Position numbers and translations under genes: made by a program
Shown: one piece after another, positions 20,336-20,391 of the stretch
Numbering within the stretch: position 1 is the first letter of the stretch
Layout of the letters: each line of letters opens with the position of its first letter
DNA from: CALMFQ01 sp964495595
GTDB lineage: Bacteria; Pseudomonadota; Gammaproteobacteria; Burkholderiales; SCOH01
Length of the DNA: 20,391 nt
Reading direction: 5' to 3'
Assembly (NCBI GenBank): GCA_964495595.1
Contig: CAZBWH010000057.1
Span: 1-20,391 of the forward strand
The notes under the pieces: model-generated
The model's input: only the letters and a program-made list of their open reading frames with translations
What the model was told of the DNA's origin: nothing
Database searches by the model: none

Positions 20336-20391
20336 TGCGCTCTTCACTCGCAGCGGACCGGCGCTGCCCCGTTTCTGCCTTTTCTTCCCTG
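20282..20391 (+). mobile_element. Probable left end of an insertion sequence (IS3-family-like), partial
   Basis: Beginning near 20282 the sequence GTAAAGTGGACCCC then GCCGTCAAGACAG resembles the terminal inverted repeats of IS3-family (IS2-like) elements, which carry a CCCC block followed some bases later by AGACA. TATAGT at 20332-20337 could be a -10 box inside the element. No transposase start is reached before the window ends and no second terminus is present, so the call is tentative. Confidence 0.35.

Overview
The window is GC-rich, gene-dense bacterial DNA with no RNA genes that I can see. The gene set points to a denitrifying, flagellated betaproteobacterium: a complete-looking heme d1 (nir) biosynthesis cluster, a flgA start, TRAP uptake genes, DsbB, and a subtilase carrying a GlyGly-CTERM tail. 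Protein style and the poly-C/G tracts suggest Neisseriales (Laribacter/Chromobacterium-like). That placement is inference.

Layout. 1-186 (minus): 5' end of flgA, running off the left edge. 348-1391 (plus): a conserved hypothetical gene and a SIMPL-domain secreted protein. 1418-9954 (minus): one long, tightly packed transcription unit. Read 5'->3' it is a small secreted ORF, nirC, nirF, a fused nirDL, nirG, nirH, a methyl-accepting chemotaxis protein, nirJ, a beta-carbonic anhydrase and nirN. Together these cover siroheme decarboxylation (NirDL/G/H), propionate modification by radical SAM NirJ, and the late periplasmic steps (NirF, NirN, with NirC as electron carrier). nirS (the reductase) and nirE are not in the window. 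9955-10505: a roughly 550 bp intergenic region with two FNR/NNR-type palindromes, one copy of a ~95 bp palindromic repeat (a second copy lies inside the small ORF next door) and several more hairpins.

10506-14283 (plus): patatin-like phospholipase, six-TM voltage-gated-type K+ channel, dsbB, and an unrecognised single-pass membrane protein with an Ala/Pro/His-rich periplasmic part. These genes are close-packed or overlapping. Poly-G8 and poly-C9 tracts lie in this block.

14290-20000: a TRAP transporter of the TakP (2-oxo acid) type, split in two. dctP (minus) is separated from dctQ-dctM (minus) by a plus-strand S8 protease with a C-terminal GlyGly-CTERM sorting tail and a minus-strand rhomboid with rhombosortase features. 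The rhomboid overlaps dctM at its start and the protease gene tail-to-tail at its end. The pair is best read as a dedicated substrate and its processing protease.

20160-20391 (plus): a well-formed promoter, RBS and signal-peptide start of a gene that appears to be cut after about 16 codons by sequence resembling an IS end.
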